In this document: piece by piece, positions 21,689 through 32,808 of the stretch | How positions within the stretch are numbered: position 1 is the stretch's first letter | How the letters are laid out: the number at the start of each line of letters is the position of its first letter | DNA from: Hormiphora californensis | Lineage: Eukaryota > Ctenophora > Tentaculata > Cydippida > Pleurobrachiidae | DNA length: 64,000 nucleotides | Direction: 5' to 3' | NCBI GenBank assembly: GCA_020137815.1 | Contig: CM035352.1 | Coordinates: 4,880,998 to 4,944,997 of the forward strand | Program-made: the position numbers and the translations under genes | Notes under the pieces: generated by a model | Told to the model about the DNA's origin: nothing | The model's input: only the letters and a program-made list of their open reading frames with translations | Database searches by the model: none

Positions 21689-24663
21689 ATGGCATCTACA
21701 GCTGCTGCAGGTGGTAGTGAGGCTAACAATCCTCCTAATAGCGCTCCTGCCCAACCTGCTCTTACACCAGCCGCTGCCCAACCTGCTCCTGCTACACCAG
21801 CCGCTGCCCAACCTGCTCCTGCACTAGCCGCTGCCCAACCTGCTACTACACCAGCCGCTGCCCAACCTACTCCTACACCAGCCGCTGCCCAACCTGCTCC
21901 TACACCAGCCGCTGCCCAACCTGCTGCTACACCAGCCGCTGCCCAACCTGCTGCTACACCAGCCGCTTCCCAACCTGCTCCTTCACCAGCCGCTGCCCAA
22001 CCTGCTCCTACACCAGCCGCTGCCCAACCTGCTGCTACACCAGCCGCTTCCCAACCTGCTCCTACACCAGCCGCTGCCCAACCTGCTCCTACACCAGCCG
22101 CTGCCCAACCTGCTCCTACACCAGCCGCTGCCCAACCTGCTCCTACACCAGCCGCTGCCCAACCTGCTCCTACACTAGCCGCTGCCCAACCTACTCCTAC
22201 ACCAGCCGCTGCCCAACCTACTCCTATACCCGCTGCTGCCCAACCTGCTCCTACACCAGCCGCTGCCCAACCTGCTCCTACACCAGCCGCTGCCCAACCT
22301 GCTCCCCCTACACCAGCCGCTGCCCAACCTGCTCCTACACTAGCCGCTACCCAACCTGCTCCTACACCAGCCGCTGCCCAACCTGCTCCTACACCAGCCG
22401 CTACCCAACCTGCTCCTACTAAACCAGCCGCTGCCCAACCTGCTCCTGCTACACCAGCCGCTGCCCAACTTGCTGCTCCTACACCAGCCGCTGCCCAACC
22501 TGCTCCTGCTACACCAGCCGCTGCTCAACCTGCTAAGGAAACTAAGTCTACCCCACCTAGTGATACGCCCAAGACTGTCTCTGCTGGAGGTGCCAAAACA
22601 CAACCAGTTGGTAAAGAATCACTTTCTGTATTCAAACAGGATACAGGTGAAGTTATTGCCTTCTCTCCCAAACCAAAGGAATCATCATCATCTCCAGCCT
22701 TAAAACCAATTACCGCTGGTGGACAAACAAAGAAACTGCAGGCACCTGCGCCTTTAGCCCCGATCAGTACAAAACAATCGTCACTCGATAAATCACAGTC
22801 CCCATTAGCGCCAATCGAAAAGCGTCTAGGGCCCATTTCTAACAGCCAAATACCAGAAAAACAGGCACCAGCCTCTGTCTCAAAACCTGCCAACTCTGTC
22901 AGCCCGATAGACAAACCCAAATCACCGGCTCCACTCGGGCCAATCTCCAAGTCTCCGACACCATCGGGTCCAGCTAAGATATCCAATACCACAGAGACAT
23001 CCCTCAAAGTTACCGGGGGAATCTCCAAACCACCCATTTCTCCGATAGAAAAATCATCCGATACGAAATCTGGTACCACTGTTTCGGCTGTTCCAGTACC
23101 TAAATCGTCCACGCCATTAGGCCCTATCGGAAAATCTAATGATAAGGCTCCATCTACAAAACCAATTAAACCCCAAACTACAGCTGTTATACCCAAACAG
23201 TCTTCTGTAACACCCGTTACTCAACCATCCGGCTCTAAACCACCTCAAAGCGCTGGGGGAAGGGGAGCTCCACCTAGACCTATCTCTAAAACGCCCAGAC
23301 CTCAGTCAAAAACTCCTCGGCCTCAGGAATCTGGGCATCGTTCAATTAGTCCCTTGCGGCCCTTGACTGCAGGCAGGCAATCGAGCTCTTTCTCTGGGTG
23401 CGTTATCTCTATCTCTCTCTTTCTCTATCTCTCTCTCTCTCTGTCTCCATTTGTATTCTGATTTTTTTTGCAAGATTGCAAGATTGCAGGCTATATTGTT
23501 GTGACAATCTGACTCAATGCATAATATACAATGCATGTAGAAGAGTGCTCATTTTTCTGCAGCATGATTGCATATTGCGTATGTTGACGTGTTTTCATTT
23601 CTCTCAGACGAAGTGATGAGAGGAAGGTCGCACCACAAGGAGGAGAGAACAGGGACGAGAAAGTCAGACGATGCATTTAAGGGTTGGCTGGCGTCCAAAT
23701 CTCGACAAAAGAACAAGCAAAGGCAGGCTGACCAGCTGAGAGCTAAAATCATAACAACGGAGTTGCTGAGTGTTGACTACAGCGAGAGTGAACACGCTTT
23801 TGAAAGGTGAGATCTCAACCCGCTCTATATAATATTTGGGGGGGGGGGGGGTCTAGATAATATTCTTAGGTAGAAGATAAAAGTTTCGGTTTCTTTTTGT
23901 GGGTGGGACCTATCTCCCAGCTATTTTACACAAAATACAATTTTGTAATTCCAATATATTTTGTTGTCGTCTACTCAACCACATAATTTAGATGGCTGAA
24001 GGAGAAAAACCGAAAACGTCTGGAGGAAGTCAGAGAGAGACAACGAAGGTCGAGAGTTGACAAAGAAGAGATGAAAGTTGTTCTACAAAATTTAAAAACA
24101 AGGTGATTTTATGCTACAATAATCGTTTCCATATTTGCTGTGTGTTTCAAAAATACACGTGGTTTGTTACATTTAGATACCACATGATAAACGCAATATA
24201 AAAAGTACTGTACTCCATACATAATGTATGTACATAACAATGTTCAATAGTAGGCATTCCCCTCATGTGTGTATTATAATTAGTCAGTGTCTCCACACAG
24301 AACTATTAATATACAGCATATTGATACACACACACTCATGGGATCACTTTGTATTAACTTGGAAACACACACATAGAACCATTAATTGTACTGCAGAAGA
24401 GTGTTACATTGTTATATAGAGTATACCCCCTCCCCCGAGTGTAAAGAAGTTAGCATGTAGCATAACTACTATTTATACACACCGTGTAACATGTACATTG
24501 TCACCACTTATATTGTCTATCTCTCTCCAGTCTCTAACATCTAATTACCCCCCTCTCCAGATGGACAATTGACTACAAACAGAGTCAGTATCTTCACCCT
24601 AACGTTATCCGGAAGGCATGGGACAGTTCCCCACTCTATTCAACGGCCGTGTTACCTTGGTGA
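21689..24663 (+). CDS. Low-complexity coiled-coil protein B with PAPTPAAAQ minisatellite
   Basis: Starts MASTAAAGGSEANNPP at a good-context ATG. Exon 1 (21689-23397) encodes nearly 30 copies of a nine-residue PAPTPAAAQ unit, then a Ser/Pro/Lys-rich disordered region with repeats such as PLGPISK and PISPIEK. Later exons encode a charged coiled coil: exon 2 from about 23608 or 23621 to 23806 (DDAFKGWLASKSRQKNKQRQ), exon 3 23992-24102 (RWLKEKNRKRLEEVRERQ), exon 4 24561-24663 (RWTIDYKQSQYLHPNVIRKA, ending STAVLPW). The AF..W..K pattern recurs at each exon start. The exon 1/exon 2 junction is unsure: the obvious acceptor at 23608 gives the wrong phase, and 23621 fixes it. A microtubule or cilium role is only a guess from the coiled-coil pattern. 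Genes A and B may be one locus. Confidence 0.65.
21748..22527 (+). repeat. Coding minisatellite, 27-base unit
   Basis: About 28 tandem copies of CCTGCTCCTACACCAGCCGC followed by TGCCCAA. Copies vary by substitutions and by in-frame 3-base steps, so the reading frame is kept throughout. Confidence 0.95.
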
Positions 24664-25077
24664 TGATATAAAACACACAAGCAGTGGGCGGGAGTATTGG
24701 ACAAACATTCAGTAGGAAATAGAAAGGAAGAGAATTCCAAGAAAATTAGCATTAGACTCCTGGACAATGAATAGTGGTATGAACAGGGAGGAGAAAGAGA
24801 CATTCTTGTCGCTTCAGGCAGATTTAATTTATCAAGTGTACGATGTTCATGTACTATGTACTGTGTAAGAACAAAATGTGTACATATATAGAATAGAGTT
24901 CTATAAGTCAGATGTATAATATGTGTAACATACCTTGTTTTATGACCACTCTTTTACTTGAAATCCTGTTGTTTTTACCTCTCTTTTCGTCAATCTGCAG
25001 CTATCAATTGATTAACATGCATTTACAGTGATGAGTGATACAAACCACACGCACATTTCCTCTCTCTTTCACACACA

Positions 25078-25164
<87 letters not shown>
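25078..25164. repeat. CT microsatellite
   Basis: Nearly pure (CT)n of about 87 bases. Confidence 0.95.
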
Positions 25165-25170
<6 letters not shown>

Positions 25171-25517
25171 TCTCTTTATCTCTCACATGCACTCTGCTCT
25201 CGCCATTCCTAGCAGTTGTAGCTGTATGTGTGTGTATTAATGCGAGGCAGGCAGTGGTGGGAAATCACTCAGACGATGATGATCGCTGACGACAGAGCTG
25301 AAGGTGGATGGAAGGAGACTGCTTATTGCTAGGTGAGTTCGGGAGGGTTGGTGGCGCGGTGCGGAGAAAGCGCGCGCACCCCACCACTCTCCTCCGGGAC
25401 CCTTCCTGGATTTGTCATGGGGAGACCGTGAGACGATCGATGATGTTGGACTCATCTTGGTCGTGTCAATTGTCCTTTCTCTGGAAATGTAGACACTTTA
25501 TGATAGAGAGTCACACG

Positions 25518-25631
25518 GCGGGGGGGGGGGGGGTGTAATCATGGTGACAAATGGTGACAAATCTGACCATTTAGGGTATGTCACCATCACCATTTGTCAC
25601 CATGTGTCACCATGATTACCCCCCCCCCCCT
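25518..25631. mobile_element. hAT-like MITE with 8-bp target duplication
   Basis: G-run and C-run termini with inverted GTAATCATGGTGACA / TGTCACCATGATTAC arms. The direct repeat GTCACACG lies immediately outside both ends (25510-25517 and 25632-25639), matching the 8-bp duplication made by hAT transposases. No coding capacity. Confidence 0.75.
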
Positions 25632-26475
25632 GTCACACGTAGCTGTTATACCAAACCCACATCACCAATAATATGGTGAGTTCTGAGCTGTCTAGCGACA
25701 CCCGATAATGGCTAAATCCTGTTTGGTGCAAAGTAGCTATGTTCTAAACTTGATCAAAGTGACAGATCAAAGAGATACTTCTTAGTAGAGACTAGAGTCA
25801 CCTAGCTGGAGACGCTTGCCTTGCTCTACCCTTTCTCATCGAGAAAAATAAGTTATGTCTAGAGAAGATCTTCATAGCACGGCCGATTCTCACTCTGTTC
25901 AAATTTCGGTTCATGACTCAAGACTGTGTGTGGGTCGTCCCATTGATACAGCAATGCTCATCATATATTGTATATGCACACACATTTGAAATACTATACA
26001 TGCATCTAGAGATACATTGCCAATGTCATTCTCCACTCTCCCCTACAAGTAATAGTACTTGAATCATGTGTCAGCCAATTGCTTCTGTTTTGTCGTCTAC
26101 ACTCACTCTGCTTGTGTCTAGGTTCCCAGTATGTCACACTTGGTAATCACGGTTCACAGTTATCTACTAGATAATTTAGCTTGGTCGTCGAGCACCACCA
26201 GGCTTTGAAAATAACAGTTGTTCAAAGCCTGTCTGGCGCCGCCGACCCCATCAAAATTGGGGTATATGGGCGCCGCCATACAGTTCAAAGCCTCATATTG
26301 TATGAATATTGAACAAAAAATTCACTTCCGGGAACTTTTCTTGAGTAACAAGTCCCATGTTTTATAGAAATGTCTAAGAAAGTGGTCGTACGACGTACAG
26401 CATGCATGGCGTGCAGCAGTCTGAAATAGAACATTGTACTGTTTAATGTTCATGATAACATGTTGATTTGCACAA

Positions 26476-26527
26476 TGATTTTCGACCGAATGTATCTCAA
26501 TGAGATGCATTCGGTCGAAAATCATTT
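26476..26527. repeat. Perfect short palindrome
   Basis: ATGATTTTCGACCGAATG is followed within 16 bases by its inverted copy CATTCGGTCGAAAATCAT; the element forms an almost uninterrupted 25-bp hairpin. Confidence 0.8.
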
Positions 26528-26698
26528 TAACAGTTCCCGGCCTGTGTGAATTTTTTCTCTTGAGAGCTGCTCAACAATACCACATGCTTGCCAATCCACA
26601 TGCAGTTCTATCAGGGTCCATACTCCGCAGTCCATCTTGCACTGTGTGCAGTAGCTACTTTGCGTTTGTCAATGTGTTCGTTTTGCAGTTTAGTACTA

Positions 26699-26872
26699 CA
26701 GTCGGACCCCGATTTAGTGACATCCTCGGGGGAAAGGGTTTTGTCCACTAAATCGGGGTGTCCACTAAATCGGGGTCAAATATATTGCTAATTTCCTATA
26801 TCGGGGGAAGATTATCCTGCCACTAAATCGGGGTGCCACTAAATCGGGGGCTACTAAATCGGGGTCCAACTG
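26699..26872. mobile_element. Pogo/Tigger-like MITE, copy 2
   Basis: CAGTCGGACCCCGATTTA terminus and inverted GGGGTCCAACTG end, flanked by TA. The interior repeats CACTAAATCGGGG five times. Confidence 0.85.
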
Positions 26873-27588
26873 TACTTATCTAAAGCTATTAAAACACTAA
26901 AACTAAATTAAAAACCAGGCGTTCCATGTCCATGACTTTATTGTTTATGTCCTAATTCTACTCTACAATCCACATCAAACTATAGAAAGACTTCCTAATA
27001 CTACAACAATACAATGGCTGTTCAATTGTTGTTCTTTACTTTCGTCTCGGTCACAGTTCACACACACTACCTGGCCATCAGTATCATGGCAGTAGACAAC
27101 ATCATGCTGATACACATCATCAAAGTACACACTACAACCACTGAACAATTCACTGCAACTGAGCTCCCATAATGAACTTCATCCCTGCGTCCATCATGTG
27201 TGATAATATTTGCCTAATCCACTTTGGTGCCACTCTCTAGTTCCACTTCCTAGCACATCTTCCCTCAAGATATTATTGTGATCCTGCAGGAGCCTTGTTG
27301 AGTAACAACAGGAGCCAGGAATATTGCTGCTGCTATACTATAGCTATGAATTGTTACCCCTTAATCAACAAGCTATAATATTAATAATCGGTCGTTGTTT
27401 CTCTTTATTATTATAAAAGGGCCGTTGTAGGGTTTTTTATTTCTCGAGTAACGAGCACAAATTAAATTGCAATTCGTTCTTGAAGAGTTGTCCTTACAAG
27501 TTACAATAGTTCAATTGGTATTTGAAAGATTCTAACTTGTCCCCTCACAATTAGAACAGCTCTGTACGGGGCGGCCAGCTGCATTATG

Positions 27589-28657
27589 TCAACTCATTAT
27601 GGAAAAGTAGGGAATGTAAATGACAGCTAGGCGTTTTCGGGCGGCTTCCAATCCGGTAAGTGAACCATATGGATCATCCAAGATACCAAAACTAGATAGG
27701 GTACGAAGGAGAGTGGAATGGTAGAGATCATCGATTCGGGCCATACTTTTAGTAACTTCCTGGAGTGAGAATATAGCCGCAACTAGCTGAACATAATCGT
27801 TCAGTGAGTCCCATTTTCGTGCCAGTTGGAAATCGTAGAAAATGCAGCTATCCCCGTTCATGGCCATATTTCGACCATGACAATCGCCCCAGATCAAGTT
27901 AGAAGTTTCCTCGGCCACCTCCATGTGGTAGGCTTGTCGGAAAGGATTAGGAAAATGGGATTTCAACTTTTCCACAACCCTCAAAACACCCCCTGGATCC
28001 TTCAGGTTGGGAAGCTTTTCCGTGACAAGCCGGTTTCCATTCGATGCAGCCTGGGCCAGGCCACGTGCTATCGAGAGGTGAATATGAAATGATCCCTCGC
28101 AAAAGTCATTGACAAATCCTGACTCACTCAACCATAGATCTTCCAGCAACTCCTTAGAAAATGCTGGGGGTTTCAGCTGTTTCATGGCCAGCATGGCGCC
28201 CTGGAACATTGCCACTCGTTCCACGGCGTGAAGTCGTTGTTCAAAAGGAAGAGTGGAGCGGGGAGGGTCGGTTACAACTTGGTAGCCTGACGATGCGAAG
28301 TCGTCAAAAACAAAATAGTTCGTCACTCCAATCTTAAACTGGCCGAATAGCTTCGGAAAGGATTCTGTAATCCGTGCTTTTATTTCACTGTCTGTACAAG
28401 AAGATTCAACAAAAACTTGTTAGTATAGGAATAACCTCGCTGTAAAACAGGGATTCCTTTTGGGACACATTCAGGCTCACCGCGACATGGGGAGCAACTT
28501 TTTTAACAAAAACTTTCGTCTGTTTACCAACAGCATCCTCGATAATATACTTGACTTGTTCGGAACCGTAGCCTAGCTGTTTACAGGGCTGTTGAGTGAT
28601 AGTTTGGGCTTCCGGAAACAAATTTCGGAGTTTTGTCAACAGAACATCAACAGACAT
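27589..28657 (-). CDS. EcKinase/CHK-like small-molecule kinase
   Basis: 347 codons in two exons, 28657-28417 and 28391-27589, separated by a gap of only 25 bases with GT...AG ends. It starts MSVDVLLTKLRNLFPEAQ. The N-lobe is seen in FVKKVAPHVAV and SQKESLFYSEVIPILT, the usual ATP-lysine and E..FY.E.P motifs of the ecdysteroid-kinase/choline-kinase-like (APH fold) family. The C-lobe has IWGDCHGRNMAM and IFYDFQLARKWDSLNDYVQL, corresponding to the HGDxxxxN catalytic loop and the iDFQ metal-binding segment. The loop histidine is replaced by Trp, while Asp and Asn are kept. Family members phosphorylate small hydroxylated substrates; the substrate here is unknown. The start is the Met that opens the conserved domain; an upstream Met extends the frame by 24 residues. 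Confidence 0.8.
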
Positions 28658-28746
28658 TGACTGAGAGGATAGTGCTTTTATGTCAAAACTAAAAGAAAAC
28701 ACAGGATATATATAAATACGATCATACACAAAAAGGGGGACCGAGT

Positions 28747-28990
28747 ATGGACACTGGATTTAATGCTGGTTGCATGCACGAAGATCTGCTCTACAGGAAA
28801 TCCTGGTCCGTTTGGAGCTAGTCCCTAGCAGATTTTGAACATATGGATCAGGAAATATCGCTCTCTGCGCCTTTGTAGGGACTTTAATTCAAGGAAAGCA
28901 AGTCTCTCTCGATAGTCCGAGTTCTTACAGCCTAGGATACGCCTGGTAAAATTTCGCTGCACCTGCTCCAGCTACACTAACATTTCTAGC
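28747..28990 (-). pseudogene. LINE fragment 2
   Basis: Reading the - strand gives QRNFTRRILGCKNSDYRERL, then AFLELKSLQRRRERYFLIHM and an in-frame stop. This is the SYxeRLxxLxLxSLxxRRxR segment of non-LTR ORF2 C-termini. It is truncated and interrupted by a stop. Confidence 0.75.
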
Positions 28991-29231
28991 ATATTCTACA
29001 GGCTTCAGACCCCATGCAAAGTGCGGGATAAGGCAGTGTTTACAAGTTTACAAGTTTACAAGTTTACAATTAAAGTTTTATTTATAAAGAAACAGGCCTT
29101 CCCTGAATGGGTCCACCTAAATAAAATTAAGTTGAAAAACTATCCCTTCACACTCACACTCATCAGCACAGCACAGCACATTGAGGCGAAAGGTCATTTG
29201 GAAGTGGCGGGTACCCTCTGACTGGAGGACG

Positions 29232-29566
29232 TATCGTGAAATCCTGTCAAGTATTGCCCAATGATGATTTGAACTGATTCAAGCTCACACATGAATTGAC
29301 AGCAGCTGGTAGAGTGTTCCATAAATGAGCTGCTCTTGGACCAAATGAGCAGTGAAATTGATTAGCTCGCTTCGTTTCTGCTCTATAGGGGTAAGGTGGT
29401 GGGACTATCCGCATACCCAGTCTAGCGTGCTGTTGAAATACTAGGTTGGCAGAGTTGGGTACAAAACCATGAATCGTCTTCCACACATGAATCAGAATGT
29501 AGCGCTGTCTCCGACGCTGAAGGGACATGCTTTTCATGAACAAAACTTTGGGGCGCATGTGCATGA
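29232..29566 (-). pseudogene. LINE fragment 3
   Basis: The - strand encodes SLQRRRQRYILIHVWKTIHG, RLGMRIVPPPYPYR, FGPRAAHLWNTLPAAVNSC and NQFKSSLGNT before a stop. The order and motifs match the C-terminus of non-LTR reverse-transcriptase proteins and overlap what fragment 2 encodes, so these are two separate insertions or a broken tandem pair. Confidence 0.8.
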
Positions 29567-30227
29567 GGGGGCTGCACTGTGCAGGCTATAGCGCATCATG
29601 CATGCAAAAAAAATCACGTGGCATTTGAAAAAACGAGAACCAGCATTTGAGAAAATCACAGCTTGGAAAAATCTCAGTTTGGAAAGCTTAAGATATCAGA
29701 TGAGCCGCGCGATTTTATTGTGTACCAACGCTGCCGCGCGTACAGCCGCGCCGCGCGTATTTTAAATTCAATGCAAACATTTCATTTATTTCAAGATGGC
29801 CGTTTTGAAAGTTTTTAATTGAAAAGCGCTGCCTTATCCCGCGCTGCGGGGGCCAGCAACGTTTGCCAAAGTTTTTAACAGCTTCTCGGACTGAAGTTGC
29901 AGCCCTTCGGGCCCTGCTCGCAGGGCTCTGCAGTATTCATCCCACTCGATAGAACCGGGGCCTGCTTACGGGAGTTTTAAACCCCCACACCCTCTGACTA
30001 TGGCTGACACTCCTGACTCCTAGCCCTGGGCCCGCCGGCCGCCCTGAAGCGCTGAGCCGGAGGCCCAGTGCCGTCCCTGTTAAATTCCCCTTGTTTGCGT
30101 TACAAGTCATAGCTCACCCCCGAAAATATAGTGAATTTAAAAATTGGGACAGAATGACTATAATTGAAGGAAGCAATCGATTGAGGAATGAGGATGAATG
30201 GTAACACAAAACTATTGAGTGGGATAT
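29567..30227. other. Intergenic, no gene seen
   Basis: GC-rich patches near 29690-29760 and 29840-30070. GCGGGATAAGGCAGYGYTT occurs in inverted orientation at about 29021-29042 and 29827-29844, so the LINE fragment could lie inside a larger inverted-repeat element of about 820 bases; weak. Confidence 0.4.
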
Positions 30228-30550
30228 GTGAACCATAATTAAGTTCAAGAGCTCCCAATAGTGCACCACATCCAGAAGAGACCACATCCAAAGAGTGTAC
30301 CACATCCGGAAGAGACCACTCCAAGAGTGTACCACATCCAAGAGAGCTCCCGATCCAGAAGATATAACCACATGCAGAGGATACCATGCGCAGAAGATAT
30401 ATCCGCGGTGTTGTATTTGTGCATGTGATATCTTCTGCGTGTGGTATCCCCTGTCATATGGGTGGTCTGAGACCAATGGTCTCTACTGGATGGGGTGCTC
30501 TCCTGGTCCTGGTGCGCTCTTGGACGCTCTTGAACTTTGTTATGGTTCAC
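30228..30550. mobile_element. AAGAGC-family foldback element, copy B
   Basis: Ends GTGAACCATAATTAAGTTCAA and an inverted copy ending ATGGTTCAC. TAT lies directly outside both ends and could be a 3-bp target duplication. Arms carry the same AAGAG / CCACATCC / AGAAGA modules as copy A. Confidence 0.85.
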
Positions 30551-31129
30551 TATCAAGTGCATAATTTACAACACTAGCGCACCCATTGGGTGCGCCTCAA
30601 GTAAGGGCTTTTTGATAACCCACCCGGCTTCGCCGGGTGGTTCTTTTTGCCCCTTTCAACGGTTGCCATGGCAACTGAATTGGTAACTATGGGGAATGGC
30701 CTGTTAAAAGTCATTCGAAATATTAAGAAACTTCCACTGGAACTTCAGAAAGTGTGAATAACAGCTTTACAGCTTTCGTCATATGAAGTGTTTTATGAAG
30801 GAGCACTGTCGCTTAGATACCGCTGAACGAACGGCCACCACTTCGACGTTCATCTCCAAATTATAATAGAGATTGTGAATAATTTATTTGTGATGTCCAG
30901 AGGCGGCTCTGGCAGGTGGTGATGCCATGACTCATTATATTTTTGGATATCTTGGTTAACTTGGAATCATATTTTAAAATGGTTCCAGCAAGAGCCTCCG
31001 ATCATGTAGGCTTCTATTGTGGGAGTCTTTTGAACTTTTTTTTGTTTTACGGATCGCTATTCCACTCAGGTGGACCTTGAAGACAGAATTGTACCTTTTA
31101 TTGTTGCATTAAACCCCTTTTCTAAATAC
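30551..31129. other. Intergenic, no gene seen
   Basis: Downstream of the Sushi-domain gene. A short hairpin ACCCGGCTTCGCCGGGT lies at about 30623-30639. Additional 3' exons of that gene are possible but none is convincing. Confidence 0.4.
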
Positions 31130-32341
31130 CTAAAATACCCTCTTACCGGTGGCTCCACAACTGCTAAGTTCAGCTGAAGGATACCACGTGAAGGATGTAT
31201 CGGAACAGGAAATGGAGGAAGATCCAGATCCGTAACGCAAAGGGTAGTCTTCATCGCATTCTATTGTTATGGTGCTCCCACCTTTTTGGGCTGACCATGA
31301 TGTTACCACAGCATTGGTATCCACGGTCACGGCATCACACAGTCCTGTGAAAATATAAAACAGTTGTCTAGTCTGTTATACCAGGACCTCTCCGATATCA
31401 CCCAGAATACTGTTTTGAGAAGAGAGGTGCACTCTAGTTCTAAGGCAATTTAAGGTTACAGTTTACACACTTGACAACCAAGCAGCATGGCATAACAACC
31501 CACGTAACATTATTATGATAACAACCCATGTAACTCTATGCCAGAAAATTATTGGGAAATCAGCCTACCTGCTCGATAGGCATCTGATGCCTCGTCATAA
31601 CTGGTAAACTGAATTTCCAACAGAGTCACATTCCATCGATTTATACAGGAATCAGTGCCTTCATTGAGCATTGAGTAGTTAGCCATGAGAAGTCCGTTAC
31701 ATGTTAATGTAAAGGTCATGTTAGACATGTCTATTGTCCAGAGTTTATCATCCACTACGGGAGGAGTTACAGGGAAGTCCCTGCTTCCACAGTGAGAAAT
31801 GTAGTATTCGTACGGGTCATCGAATTTGATCTAAAATGTTGTGAAACTATTTTAATTTTTCAAGTGACATTGATTAGAAGATCTATACTAATAGTTAAAT
31901 GCTAAAAGTACTAAGTAGAAAGGTATTTTTACCTGTACTTGGCCAATATATCCTTGAAAGTAATCAAAGTAAATATAGATACGGTCGCCACTGTTGTAGG
32001 TTGAATTTGTCTTGATAGCAATAGGACCGGACTCAGGGAAGAGCCAATCGATGTCCGTTCCCCTGGTTTATCCTGCCATCCGTCACCAGAACCATCTGTA
32101 AAGTATTTGGTAAGAAATCACCCCTCCGTGTTATAATAGCTCATATCATGCAATATTAGGGGGTGACTTCGTAACAAACGTTAAGAGTTGTTTTGAAAAC
32201 CAGCGAAAATCAGATTGATTATTATCACGTAAAGGAGCGAATTTTTCCGTATTCTACAAATTTTCATTACACGTAATTTAGTTATCCCTTACCGCATGCA
32301 GCCACGTAAAGGAAGACCAAGGCATAGAACCTCAGATTCAT
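31130..32341 (-). CDS. Secreted protein with CUB-like and Sushi (CCP) domains
   Basis: Exons on the - strand: 32341-32293 (signal peptide, MNLRFYALVFLYVAACG), 32095-31933, 31830-31569 and 31344 to a stop at 31130-31132. Exons 2-3 give an extracellular beta-rich region (GDRIYIYFDYFQGYIGQVQ, ISHCGSRDFPVTPP, NVTLLEIQFTSYDEA) that resembles a CUB fold without being a confident match. Exon 4 has the CCP pattern: C..., SWSAQKGGSTITIECDE, then SISCSDTSFTWYPSAELSSC. The reading frame does not pass cleanly through exon 2: the signal-peptide frame and the domain frame differ by one base near 32065. The stop in exon 4 may instead be intron read-through, with further Sushi exons downstream. Predicted to be extracellular. 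Confidence 0.6.
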
Positions 32342-32708
32342 GGTTTATTTCACTCACAAAACATATATTATGGCTAAGGAATAAAAACAGGTTAAAACTA
32401 GCTAGGTCGTTTAAAAAAAACGAAGGTGGCCAAAATTTATAGAACAATGTACGGTAAAAAAGAACTGTGCTGTGGAATGACAGTCCATTGTTCGTTTGCA
32501 AGCTTTTGTGATGTAAATAACTCCATCTTAGCTGTTAGATAACTTGACTCTTTATGCAGACGAGGGCCAGATGATATAATAAGTAATATGAAATTCATAT
32601 TATGAATAGGGAAATGTAAACAAACATCTCACGCCCGCAAATAGACACACACCCAAACAATATGGATTGTAAAACATACTTTATGTATCATGTAAGGCAC
32701 CTAGTGTC

Positions 32709-32808
32709 NNNNNNNNNNNNNNNNNNNNNNNNNNNNNNNNNNNNNNNNNNNNNNNNNNNNNNNNNNNNNNNNNNNNNNNNNNNNNNNNNNNNNNNNNNNN
32801 NNNNNNNN
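32709..32808. other. Scaffold gap (100 N)
   Basis: Exactly 100 N, the conventional placeholder for a gap of unknown length. It cuts the IP3-receptor-like gene. Confidence 0.99.

Larger units (their letters stand above)
24664..27588. other. Intergenic region rich in repeats, no gene seen
   Basis: 2.9 kb between convergent genes. It contains a CT tract (25078-25164), an hAT-like MITE (25518-25631), a perfect palindrome (26476-26527) and a pogo-like MITE (26699-26872). I found no frame with protein-like features. Confidence 0.55.

Noticed and set aside
22525-23196. A 223-codon antisense frame opposite coiled-coil gene B
   Set aside because: It mirrors the low-complexity coding strand, and the sense frame has splice sites and a conserved coiled coil.
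30114-30562. Several frames around the 30.2-30.5 kb foldback
   Set aside because: All are readings of the AAGAGC modules and resemble frames in the other two copies.
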